This document shows, one piece after another, positions 33,376 through 41,707 of a stretch of DNA of 64,000 nt; position 1 is the first letter of the stretch; the number at the start of each line of letters is the position of its first letter. The stretch is from Larkinella terrae (GTDB lineage Bacteria > Bacteroidota > Bacteroidia > Cytophagales > Spirosomataceae). The notes below the pieces were generated by a model. That model saw nothing but the letters and a program-made list of their open reading frames with translations. It made no database searches and was not told the origin of the DNA. The stretch lies in assembly GCF_009668025.1 (NCBI RefSeq), contig NZ_WJXZ01000013.1, positions 124,001-188,000 on the forward strand, in the 5' to 3' direction. The position numbers were made by a program, and so were the translations under genes.

Positions 33376-34891
33376 TGGGGTAAATCGGCACCGGCATCTG
33401 CTTTTATTGCTGTCGGTTTTTGTCATTGCTACCTGCGGACTCATCTACGAGCTGGTCGCCGGAACGCTGGCGAGTTACCTGCTGGGCGATTCGGTAACGC
33501 AGTTTTCCACTATCATCGGGGTGTATTTGTTCTCGATGGGCATCGGTTCGTGGCTGTCCAAATACCTCGACGGAAATCTGTTGAAGTGGTTTATCCGCAT
33601 TGAAATTCTGGTCGGAATTGTGGGCGGCTGCAGCGCTCCCCTCCTATTCGCGCTGTTCGAATACGCAGCTTCTTTCCGGCTCATTCTCTATACCTTGGTG
33701 AGTTTGACCGGAATGCTGGTCGGGCTCGAAATCCCGCTGCTAATGCGGATTCTCGAAAATCAGCTCACCTTCAAAGATTTGGTTTCCAGGGTCTTCACCT
33801 TCGATTACATCGGTGCCCTGCTGGCGTCGCTGATCTTTCCGCTGGTGCTGGTTCCGTATCTGGGCCTCATCCGGACGGCCTTATTTTTTGGACTGATGAA
33901 CATCGGCGTCGCCGGTTTTCTGCTCCACCAATTTCGCGAAACAAAACCGTATCGACCTTCGCTCATCACCGCTATCGCCTTATCGTCCCTTGCCCTGCTG
34001 AGCGGTTTTGTTTACGCGGAACAGATCATGACCTACACCGAAAACCTGACGTTTCAGGACAAGGTAATCTACAGCAAAAGTACCTCCTACCAGCGCATTG
34101 TCCTGACCGCCAGCAACCGTGAGTTTCGGCTGTTTCTGAACGGCAACCTCCAGTTTAGTTCTGCCGACGAATACCGCTACCACGAAGCCCTCGTCCACCC
34201 CGCCCTGCAGGCAATCCCCAACGCAAACCGGGTGCTGGTTTTGGGCGGAGGAGATGGCCTGGCGGTTCGGGAGATTTTGAAGTACAAGTCGATTCAGTCG
34301 GTAACGCTGGTCGATCTGGACCCGGGTATGACCAATCTTTTCCGGGAAAACGAGCTGCTGCTGAAGCTCAACAATCGCTCTTTACTTTCGCCTAAAGTGC
34401 AGATTATCAATACCGACGCCTACAATTTTATTCGGCAGGACACGACGCAATATGATTTGATTGTTGTTGATTTTCCCGATCCATCGAATTATTCCATTGG
34501 GAAACTGTACAGCCTGTCGTTCTATCAGGAATTAAACCGCCTGCTTCGTCCCGGCGGGTTGGCGGTGGTGCAATCGACTTCGCCCTACATCGCCCGGCAA
34601 TCGTTTTGGTGCATCCAACACACGATCGCGGCTGCCGGTTTTCAAACGATTCCGTATCATGCCTATATTCCCTCGTTTGGCGAGTGGGGTTATGTGCTGC
34701 TTTCGCGCAACAGCCACTGGCGGGGCAATGGGCCGCTACCGTCCGGGCTCCGGTTTGTGACGACGAAAACCATCCACGACATGCTGAATTTTCCGCCCGA
34801 CATGGCCGAGGTTCCGACGGAAGTCAACAAGCTCAACAACCAGGTTCTGGTGCATTATTTCGAAGATGACTGGATGCCCTACGCCCACTGA
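33368..34891 (+). CDS. membrane-anchored spermidine synthase-like protein
   Basis: Protein of 507 residues. The first 220 residues contain about seven hydrophobic segments; the remainder is a SpeE-like aminopropyltransferase domain with LNGNLQFSSADEYRYHE (about 257-273, as LDGxxQxxxxDExxYHE), the AdoMet-binding GGGDG at 293-297 and DLIVVDFPDPSN, which carries the putative catalytic Asp. The membrane part makes it unlike the soluble SpeE enzymes. It may modify a polyamine or other amine at the membrane. ATG at 33368 is chosen over an upstream extension that overlaps DUF350. Confidence 0.85.
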   Translation: MSDGVNRHRHLLLLLSVFVIATCGLIYELVAGTLASYLLGDSVTQFSTIIGVYLFSMGIGSWLSKYLDGNLLKWFIRIEILVGIVGGCSAPLLFALFEYAASFRLILYTLVSLTGMLVGLEIPLLMRILENQLTFKDLVSRVFTFDYIGALLASLIFPLVLVPYLGLIRTALFFGLMNIGVAGFLLHQFRETKPYRPSLITAIALSSLALLSGFVYAEQIMTYTENLTFQDKVIYSKSTSYQRIVLTASNREFRLFLNGNLQFSSADEYRYHEALVHPALQAIPNANRVLVLGGGDGLAVREILKYKSIQSVTLVDLDPGMTNLFRENELLLKLNNRSLLSPKVQIINTDAYNFIRQDTTQYDLIVVDFPDPSNYSIGKLYSLSFYQELNRLLRPGGLAVVQSTSPYIARQSFWCIQHTIAAAGFQTIPYHAYIPSFGEWGYVLLSRNSHWRGNGPLPSGLRFVTTKTIHDMLNFPPDMAEVPTEVNKLNNQVLVHYFEDDWMPYAH

Positions 34892-36524
34892 TTCGCCCGA
34901 AAACCCGGGCCGTCGGCAGTTTCTCGAACAGGCTGCCGGTTTGGGCTTGTCAGCCTTGCTGGCAGGTTCGGCCGGTCTACAGGCTTGCGAATCAACGACT
35001 TCCCATTCACACATTACAGGTGGGATGATCGGCGCCAATCACCAGATCGGTCATTTGCTGCGAAACCCGGGAAAACTCCCGCCACCTACCCAAACGCAGG
35101 AAACGGAGGTGCTGATTGTGGGCGGGGGAATCACCGGATTGTCGGCCCGGCGATGGTTGTGGCAACACGGAATGAAGGATGTGTTGCTGGTTGAAATGGA
35201 TCAACGGCCCGGCGGAAATTCCAGTAGCGGTCAAAACGCGGTTTCGGCTTATCCCTGGGGGGCGCATTACCTTCCCATTCCCGACCTGCGGAACCGCGAA
35301 CTGCTTGATTTTCTGACTGAATGCAAGGCCATTACCGGTTTTGGCCCGAGCGGTTTGCCCAACTATAACGAGTATTTTCTTTGCCACGATCCCGAGGAAC
35401 GACTTTTCATCAACGGTCACTGGCAGGCCGGACTGGTGCCGGAGGTGGGCGTTCCGGAAGACGACAAACAGCAAATCGGGCGGTTTTTCAAACTCATTGA
35501 CGAGCTAAAGCAATCCAAAGGGAGTGACGGAAAAGATGCGTTTGCGATCCCGCTCGACCAATCTTCGGCTGACGAGGCATTTCGAAAATGGGATTCGGTT
35601 TCGTTTGAAGATTTTCTGAACGGGCAACATTTTACTTCGCCGTATCTGCGCTGGTACGTGGAGTACGGCTGCAAGGATGATTACGGTAGCACACTGAAGA
35701 ACACTTCGGCCTGGGCCGGGCTGCATTATTTTGCGGCCCGAAAAGGCGTTGCGGCCAATGCCGAACCGAACGCGGTGTTGACCTGGCCGGAAGGGAATAC
35801 CTTTCTGGTTAGGCAGTTGGAAGGGCAAGCTCAATCGCCGATCCGATCCAATATGCTAACGTTTTCGGTTCAGGAAAACGAGCGTGGTGTTCAGGCTCTC
35901 TGTTATGACTCAGCAAAAAAGGAAACCATCGCTATTCAGGCGCGGAAGGTTTTGCTGGCCACTCCGCAGTTTGTTACCCAAAATCTGCTCAAAAACCGGG
36001 TTTCAACTGATTTTCAATATGCGCCCTGGCTCGTGGCTAACCTGACCGTCAGCGGTTTACCGCAGGGACGCGGTTTGCCGCTGTGCTGGGACAATGTCAT
36101 CTACGGAAGTTCATCAGTTGGTTATGTGACGGCAACGCATCAGCACCTGAACGTCGATGAGCCGCAGAAAGTGATTACGGTTTACTGGCCACTGGTGCAG
36201 GAACCGCCTGCAACTGCCCGGCGGAAAGCCTACGAGACTTCGTATGAAACCTGGGTTCAGCAGCTACTGGCCGAGCTGGAAACTGCCCATCCGGGAGTGA
36301 CGCCATCCATTCACAACGTGGATTGCTGGATTTGGGGGCACGGCATGATTGTGCCCACACCCGGTTTTATCTGGGGAAAAAACTGCTCCAAAGCCGCTGA
36401 ACCGGTTAACGGCAAACTCTTTTTTGCCCATTCGGACCTGAGCGGTATTTCGATTTTTGAGGAAGCCTTTTACCAGGGTATTCGGGCAGCCAAAGAAATT
36501 ATTGGACAAAACCGCTCTGCCTAA
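34866..36524 (+). CDS. Tat-targeted FAD amine oxidoreductase lipoprotein
   Basis: Protein of 552 residues. Twin-arginine motif GRRQFLEQ at residues 15-22, a weakly hydrophobic stretch, and a lipobox GLQAC with Cys41 suggest Tat export as a folded flavoprotein and lipid anchoring. FAD motif EVLIVGGGITGLSARR near 80-95; NAD(P)-binding Rossmann/amine-oxidase type. WGAHYLPIPD follows the FAD-binding segment. Substrate unknown; an amine made or moved by the neighbouring SpeE-like protein is a plausible guess. It overlaps the SpeE-like gene by 26 bases. Confidence 0.82.
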   Translation: MTGCPTPTDSPENPGRRQFLEQAAGLGLSALLAGSAGLQACESTTSHSHITGGMIGANHQIGHLLRNPGKLPPPTQTQETEVLIVGGGITGLSARRWLWQHGMKDVLLVEMDQRPGGNSSSGQNAVSAYPWGAHYLPIPDLRNRELLDFLTECKAITGFGPSGLPNYNEYFLCHDPEERLFINGHWQAGLVPEVGVPEDDKQQIGRFFKLIDELKQSKGSDGKDAFAIPLDQSSADEAFRKWDSVSFEDFLNGQHFTSPYLRWYVEYGCKDDYGSTLKNTSAWAGLHYFAARKGVAANAEPNAVLTWPEGNTFLVRQLEGQAQSPIRSNMLTFSVQENERGVQALCYDSAKKETIAIQARKVLLATPQFVTQNLLKNRVSTDFQYAPWLVANLTVSGLPQGRGLPLCWDNVIYGSSSVGYVTATHQHLNVDEPQKVITVYWPLVQEPPATARRKAYETSYETWVQQLLAELETAHPGVTPSIHNVDCWIWGHGMIVPTPGFIWGKNCSKAAEPVNGKLFFAHSDLSGISIFEEAFYQGIRAAKEIIGQNRSA

Positions 36525-36580
36525 CAATGTATTTTTACGACTCTTCGTTGCTCCAAAAGTAGCGTTCACCGTCATTCTTC

Positions 36581-37048
36581 ATGAAGCAAACCGTACTTGT
36601 TCTGATTTTTTTCCTTGGATTTCTGATTGGTTCCAACGCTCAACTGAACAACCGAAAACCGATCAACCGGGCGGAATTTATCCACCTCATGCAGACCGTG
36701 GCGGCCGGTTTGAACGAAAATAATGGCCGCAAAGCCGCCGATTGTTTTGCGCTGGACGCCATTTATTCCGAACCGCCGAACAAGCAGATTTACCGGGGTC
36801 GCGACCGGATTTTTGAGTTTTTTGGTGGCTGGAAAGGTCGCCCGAAAGTGGTGCAAATGGTTTGGCATCACCTCACCTTCGACGAACAAACGCAGGTGGG
36901 TTCCGGCGAATTTTCGATGACCTACGGAACCACCACGCACGGCATGGTCAGCGTCAAAATCCGGGAAGGGCTCATTGGCAACTGGCGGGAATATTTCTAC
37001 CAGTCTGCCCTCGATTGGAACGGTTTTATTCTCCAGAATCCGTTTTGA
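36581..37048 (+). CDS. secreted NTF2/SnoaL-like protein
   Basis: Protein of 155 residues with a Sec signal peptide (MKQTVLVLIFFLGFLIGSNAQ). The mature part has the NTF2-like pattern: a helix (FIHLMQTVAAGLNENNGRKAADCF), then DAIYSEPPN, a GRDRIFEFF helix, and strands ending NGFILQNPF. Such folds bind small ligands or act as small enzymes; no catalytic residues can be assigned. It follows the amine oxidoreductase gene by 56 bp and may belong to the same operon. Confidence 0.82.
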   Translation: MKQTVLVLIFFLGFLIGSNAQLNNRKPINRAEFIHLMQTVAAGLNENNGRKAADCFALDAIYSEPPNKQIYRGRDRIFEFFGGWKGRPKVVQMVWHHLTFDEQTQVGSGEFSMTYGTTTHGMVSVKIREGLIGNWREYFYQSALDWNGFILQNPF

Positions 37049-37175
37049 GTGGTTTTGCCGAAGTTAGCCATAGACGTTTATCGATCAACAGCCATTTTCC
37101 TGGGCCCTAAATTAAGCAACCAGCAGCCGAAAGTCATCCGTTTAAAAAAGAAAAATCTATTTCGGCTTCCTCCAA

Positions 37176-38636
37176 TTACTTCTCAATCCTCCCCGCCGGA
37201 CGCACATTTTTTCCGGTTCGCTTCTGCAAATCATCGCCCAGATCGGCGCGGGCGTCTTCGGCTAATTTTTCCAAAACCGCAACGATTTCGGGATTTTGTT
37301 CGCGAACGTCATACCGCTCGCCCGGATCACGACGGAGATCGTACAAAGCCTGCGTAAAATCGTGGCTTTCGGTAGTCGGTCCCGGTTTTCCGTCGACCCC
37401 CGGAGCAAAGCCTTCGTAGGTGCGCCCCGGATGCGCAAACACCAGTTTCCAGTCGCCCTTCCGAACCGCTTCCAGGCTGTTTTGCCGGTAGTAATAATAG
37501 AAATGATCGCGGGGATTTAAGGTATCGTCGCCTTTCAGCAACGCCAGCATATCAACACCGTCGATCGATTTTTTCGGCAAACGGGCGCCGGTGAGCTTCG
37601 ATAAGGTCGGCAAAATGTCCATCGTCGTCAGCAGTTTGTTACACACCCGACCCGCCGGAACCACGCCCGGCCAGCGAATGATGCAGGGAACCCGGTGACC
37701 GCCCTCGAACGACGTACCTTTTCCTTCCCGAAAACCGCCCGCCGAACCGGCATGATTGCCGTAATTCAGCCAGGGTCCATTGTCGCTCGTGAAAATAACG
37801 ATCGTGTTTTTGTCCAATCCCTGCTGCTTCAGCTCCTGCAAAATCTGCCCGACCGACCAGTCCAGTTCCAGCATGACATCGCCCAACAGACCGGCCCCGC
37901 TTTTACCCCGAAACCGGCTCGAAGCCGCCAGCGGAACGTGCGGCAGCGGGTGCGGCACGTATAGGAAAAAAGGCTCTTTTTTGTGTTTGCGAATAAAACC
38001 GACGGCCCGTTCGGTAATGGCGGGTGTCAACTGGCTCGCGTCGTCCAGCGTTTTCACTTCTTTCGTGGGCATATTGCCTTCGATTAAATACAAAGGCGGA
38101 TAATTCGCTTTGGCCTGATTGGGGTGCAGCGGCCACATGTCGTGCGAATACGGAACGCCAAAATAGTCGTCAAACCCCTGCTGCTGAGGCAAAAACGCTT
38201 TCTGACTCCCCAAATGCCACTTCCCAAAAATGCCGGTAGCGTATCCTTTTTCTTTCAGTAATTCCGCAATGGTTTCTTCATCGGGATTCAGACCGATCGG
38301 CGAATTGGGGCCGAAAGCGCCGGAAATTCCGAGCCGGTTGGGATAGCAACCCGTCAGCAAAGCCGCCCGCGAAGCACTGCAAACTGCCTGAGCCGCCAGA
38401 AAACTCGTAAACCGGGTGCCTTCGGCGGCCATGCGGTCGAGGTTGGCCGTTGTATAGCCGGAAGCGCCGTTGCAGGACAAATCACCGTAGCCCATGTCAT
38501 CAATAAAAAACAATACAACATTGGGGGGCGAAGCCGCCGGTTTACTTATCCAGCCGCTGAGTGCAAACCCGATCCCGACAAAAAATGCAATTGAAAAGAT
38601 AATTTCTGAGAACGTGCGCGTTCGAAACAAGGTCAT
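37176..38636 (-). CDS. sulfatase (arylsulfatase A-like)
   Basis: Hydrolyses sulfate esters of sugars or aromatics in the periplasm. The 486-residue protein has an N-terminal hydrophobic anchor/signal (about 10-30), metal-binding FFIDDMGYGD, and the sulfatase signature AVCSASRAALLTG with Cys86 to be converted to formylglycine. GIFGKWHLG, HPLPHVPLAA and FTSDNGPW are further active-site motifs. It is the last gene of the galactonate operon, 11 bp after the MFS gene, so it likely removes sulfate from the carbon source handled there. No anaerobic maturase gene is present in the window. Confidence 0.93.
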   Translation of the reverse strand: MTLFRTRTFSEIIFSIAFFVGIGFALSGWISKPAASPPNVVLFFIDDMGYGDLSCNGASGYTTANLDRMAAEGTRFTSFLAAQAVCSASRAALLTGCYPNRLGISGAFGPNSPIGLNPDEETIAELLKEKGYATGIFGKWHLGSQKAFLPQQQGFDDYFGVPYSHDMWPLHPNQAKANYPPLYLIEGNMPTKEVKTLDDASQLTPAITERAVGFIRKHKKEPFFLYVPHPLPHVPLAASSRFRGKSGAGLLGDVMLELDWSVGQILQELKQQGLDKNTIVIFTSDNGPWLNYGNHAGSAGGFREGKGTSFEGGHRVPCIIRWPGVVPAGRVCNKLLTTMDILPTLSKLTGARLPKKSIDGVDMLALLKGDDTLNPRDHFYYYYRQNSLEAVRKGDWKLVFAHPGRTYEGFAPGVDGKPGPTTESHDFTQALYDLRRDPGERYDVREQNPEIVAVLEKLAEDARADLGDDLQKRTGKNVRPAGRIEK

Positions 38637-38647
38637 TCCAGTCTGAA

Positions 38648-39952
38648 TTAGGTCAATTGATTAAGATCGACCAATTTAGACTTTCTGGTTAACAAATGAA
38701 TAAGGGTCCAGACAAATAAATACGTAAAACCGCAAATGGTGAACAGCAGATTATAGCCCCCCGCCAGGTTTCCGGCGGCTTTATAGGTATCCAGTAAATA
38801 GCCTACCAGCATCGGAAAAAAAATACCACCAACCGCACCCGCCATGCCACCAATGCCCACCACCGAGCTAACGGCCTGTTTGGGAAACAAATCGGAAGCA
38901 ATCGTAAACACATTCGTGGCCCAGGCCTGGTGCACGGCAACCGCCAGACTCATCAGCGCAACGACCATCCAGACATTGGAAGCAAACTGCACCAGAATGA
39001 TGGAGACCTCAACTATGGCGAAAGCAAACAGGACGGTTTTTCGTGCTTTTAAAGTTGGCCAGCCGCTTTTAATCAAAAATGAGGACAGATAACCTCCTCC
39101 AATACTTCCCAGCGTAGTGGCAGTATAAATGATCAATAACTCCGGGCTCATTTTTTTTAAATCCAGGTGATAAGTTGAAGAAAAATAAGACGGTAGCCAA
39201 AATAAAAAGAACCAGAAAATTGGATCAATGAACGCTTTTCCGGAAATAAAAGCCCAGGTTTGAGGCAAGGCAAGCAATTTAAACCAGTTGATGGACACGC
39301 TGCTATCGGCTTCATTTTCAGTTTTTTCCTGGCCGCTGGTGATCAGTTCAAATTCTTCCGCCGTAAGCCTCTTTTGTTTCGACGGAACATCGTAAAAAAT
39401 CAGCCAGAATATTAGCCAGACAAAACCAAAACCGCCCGTGATCCAGAACACTTCCTGCCATCCGTAATTCCGTAAAATCCAGGGAACGATCATCAACGCC
39501 ACGACGACTCCCACGCTGGTACCGGAATTAAAAATACCGGTTGCCAGCCCGCGTTCTTTTTTTGGAAACCATTCGGCAACGGTTTTAACGGCGGCCGGGA
39601 AATTGCCCGCTTCGCCCAATCCCAGGCCAAGGCGTGCTAAGCTAAAACCCGTTGCGCTGCGGGCAACCGCGTGCAGCATTCCGGCCACGCTCCAGAATAC
39701 AATAGTAATGGTATAACCTGCTTTCGTTCCCACCCGATCAATAACCCAGCCGGACAGAATTAAACCAAGGGCGTATGCGGCCGTAAATGCCATTACAATC
39801 CGGGCGTAATCGGTTTCAGTCCAGTTAAATTCGAGTTCGAGAATGGGCTTTAACAAACCGATAATCTGGCGATCGAGGTAATTAATGGTCGTCGCAATAA
39901 AAACGAGTGCGACAACAATCCAGCGGTAATTTCTAATTTTAATGGCAGACAC
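38648..39952 (-). CDS. MFS transporter, hexuronate/galactonate family
   Basis: Protein of 434 residues with about 12 membrane helices. It shows the ACS (anion:cation symporter) family start (NYRWIVVALVFIATTINYLDRQIIGLLKP) and a GEAGNFPAAVKTVAEWFPKKERGLATG loop typical of ExuT/DgoT-like permeases, which import sugar acids with protons. Located between KDPGal aldolase and the sulfatase in the operon, so galactonate or its dehydrated product is the likely substrate. Confidence 0.88.
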   Translation of the reverse strand: MSAIKIRNYRWIVVALVFIATTINYLDRQIIGLLKPILELEFNWTETDYARIVMAFTAAYALGLILSGWVIDRVGTKAGYTITIVFWSVAGMLHAVARSATGFSLARLGLGLGEAGNFPAAVKTVAEWFPKKERGLATGIFNSGTSVGVVVALMIVPWILRNYGWQEVFWITGGFGFVWLIFWLIFYDVPSKQKRLTAEEFELITSGQEKTENEADSSVSINWFKLLALPQTWAFISGKAFIDPIFWFFLFWLPSYFSSTYHLDLKKMSPELLIIYTATTLGSIGGGYLSSFLIKSGWPTLKARKTVLFAFAIVEVSIILVQFASNVWMVVALMSLAVAVHQAWATNVFTIASDLFPKQAVSSVVGIGGMAGAVGGIFFPMLVGYLLDTYKAAGNLAGGYNLLFTICGFTYLFVWTLIHLLTRKSKLVDLNQLT

Positions 39953-39993
39953 AAGGGTTGGGTTCTTCAGTGAATACTGTCAATCAACTTAAT

Positions 39994-40638
39994 TCATCCA
40001 GCGGTTTTTAACTGGCTTATAAACTTCTCGAAATGCGATTTAAGACTATCGTCATCTTTTTTCTTAATTAGTTTTGAATCAAACAGTTGTCCGCCAATTC
40101 CCAGGCCATCGGCACCGGCTTTTAAAAAGTCGGCCATGTTGGCAAGACCAACTCCGCCCGTCGGCACCAGTTTCACCTGATTCAGAGGTCCTTTGACCTC
40201 CTTAATGTAATTAACACCCAGCGAAGCCGCCGGAAAAACCTTCACCATCGGGGCGCCGAGCGACCAGGCTCTGTAAATTTCGGAGGGACTAAAAGCACCC
40301 GGAAAAATGGGAATTCCGTGTTCGACGCAGGTTTTGATGACGTTTTCGTTAATGATTGGGGTCACAATAAATTGCGCACCAGCCGCCAGGGCCCGTTCCA
40401 GGTCCTGTTCCGTACAAACGGTTCCGGCACCGATATTAAGCCCGGTTTTTTCCTGTTTTAAACCGAAACGAATTAGCTCTTCAGCACCGGGTGTGTTCAG
40501 GGTTATTTCAATGGTTGTCAGCCCGGCATTCCGATAAATGGGGAAGATTCGCATGACATCTTCGGCACTCAGGTTTCTGACAATTCCAATAATGGGTGTT
40601 TTCTTAAATAACTCCCACGAAAAATGGTTTGGTGACAT
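39994..40638 (-). CDS. 2-dehydro-3-deoxy-6-phosphogalactonate/gluconate aldolase
   Basis: Class I aldolase of 214 residues that splits KDPGal or KDPG to pyruvate and glyceraldehyde 3-phosphate. TTIEITLNT carries Glu44, MVKVFPA carries the Schiff-base Lys133, and GAGTVCTEQDL is a conserved loop. The linked kinase and dehydratase of the galactonate type favour KDPGal (DgoA role) over KDPG (Eda role). It begins 11 bp after the kinase stop, indicating co-transcription. Confidence 0.9.
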   Translation of the reverse strand: MSPNHFSWELFKKTPIIGIVRNLSAEDVMRIFPIYRNAGLTTIEITLNTPGAEELIRFGLKQEKTGLNIGAGTVCTEQDLERALAAGAQFIVTPIINENVIKTCVEHGIPIFPGAFSPSEIYRAWSLGAPMVKVFPAASLGVNYIKEVKGPLNQVKLVPTGGVGLANMADFLKAGADGLGIGGQLFDSKLIKKKDDDSLKSHFEKFISQLKTAG

Positions 40639-40649
40639 TCGCTGAAAAC

Positions 40650-41648
40650 TTAAACTTTTAAATTCTGATTCTGAAAAAGAATTACCTGACCAACTATGGC
40701 GGCTTTATCAATCAATTCAGCCGGAATGACAGTCGTCCGCTCCGACAGATTCAGGTCTTGAATCGCTTGCTGGTAAAAGGGAAATAAATTGGTTCCACTG
40801 CATAAAACCAGCTGCCATTCTTCCTTTTCCTGAAGTGGTTTTAATTCTGAACCGATCAGTAAGCCGCTTAAGAAAAAAGCATTTTGCTGTTTCGTTAAAT
40901 TACCAAACAACTGATTGGTCCGAACTGTAAATAGCCGGTTTAAAAGCGGGTCATTCGCTTCTTTCAACCCCAGATTAAACGCTTTTAAATTATCTTCCGA
41001 AAAATCATTAAACGCACTGATATCCACCGAATCCTTTAAAATACTGGCCGAAGCCATGAGGTTAAAGACTTCGCCCGTCATGTACGTTTCAAAATTCTGC
41101 AGAATCTGATCCCGAACATACATGTGTTTGGAGTGGGTGCCCGGAAAAATAAAAATGGCTTCCTTCGGGCGGTTTCCAAACGAATCGAGGAGGGCGCTCA
41201 ACCCTATCAACTGCGTTTCCTCTCCGCGCATCACATCCTCCTGACTTTTCACCCCGGAGATTAAAATCAACTCGTGGGGAAACGTCTCCCGGGCCTCAAA
41301 ATGGCGGATACTGGCCTGACTACCGTCCATTGCAAACGGCAAAGAGGCATACGGAATTTCTTCCATGCCGATCGACGACGACGCCATGCCGGAAACCGCA
41401 ACAGGAACCTGATCCAGGTTACTCCCGGATTTGTGGGCGATAGCCGCAATCTGTTTGGTAAGCTCGTCCCGAAAGAACTGCTCCCGGGCAATCCCGGCCC
41501 GTTCGCCGGTCGCTTTCCAGGAATTAAAAATACTCGCGATGCCCTGGTGCGAAGTAACTTCTTCAATCAATCGATAATCGGAACTATTGATTAAACGCAA
41601 TCGAAAAAAGGAAGTACCCCAGTCACAGCATAATAGATAGTTACTCAT
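40650..41648 (-). CDS. dgoK: 2-dehydro-3-deoxygalactonokinase
   Basis: Phosphorylates 2-keto-3-deoxygalactonate using ATP. The 332-residue protein starts with YLLCCDWGTSFFRLRLI, the DgoK version of the ATPase-phosphate motif; MASSSIGMEEIPYASLPF and FIFPGTHSKHMYVRD are family motifs. Its length is normal (about 290-330). The 59-bp gap to the upstream dehydratase gene contains two GTATAC half-palindromes (41671-41700). No signal peptide, so it is cytoplasmic. Confidence 0.92.
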   Translation of the reverse strand: MSNYLLCCDWGTSFFRLRLINSSDYRLIEEVTSHQGIASIFNSWKATGERAGIAREQFFRDELTKQIAAIAHKSGSNLDQVPVAVSGMASSSIGMEEIPYASLPFAMDGSQASIRHFEARETFPHELILISGVKSQEDVMRGEETQLIGLSALLDSFGNRPKEAIFIFPGTHSKHMYVRDQILQNFETYMTGEVFNLMASASILKDSVDISAFNDFSEDNLKAFNLGLKEANDPLLNRLFTVRTNQLFGNLTKQQNAFFLSGLLIGSELKPLQEKEEWQLVLCSGTNLFPFYQQAIQDLNLSERTTVIPAELIDKAAIVGQVILFQNQNLKV

Positions 41649-41670
41649 TCACCAATGTGTTTAAGTTTAG

Positions 41671-41700
41671 GTGTATAGTATACGGTTTTTGGTATACCGT
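41671..41700 (-). promoter_or_regulatory. possible GntR-type operator in front of dgoK
   Basis: GTATAGTATACGG and GGTATACCG lie 23-52 nt upstream of the dgoK start codon. The TGGTATACC core resembles sites bound by FCD-type GntR regulators such as UxuR/ExuR relatives. No GntR gene is in the window, so the evidence is the palindrome alone. Confidence 0.3.
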
Positions 41701-41707
41701 CACTCAG

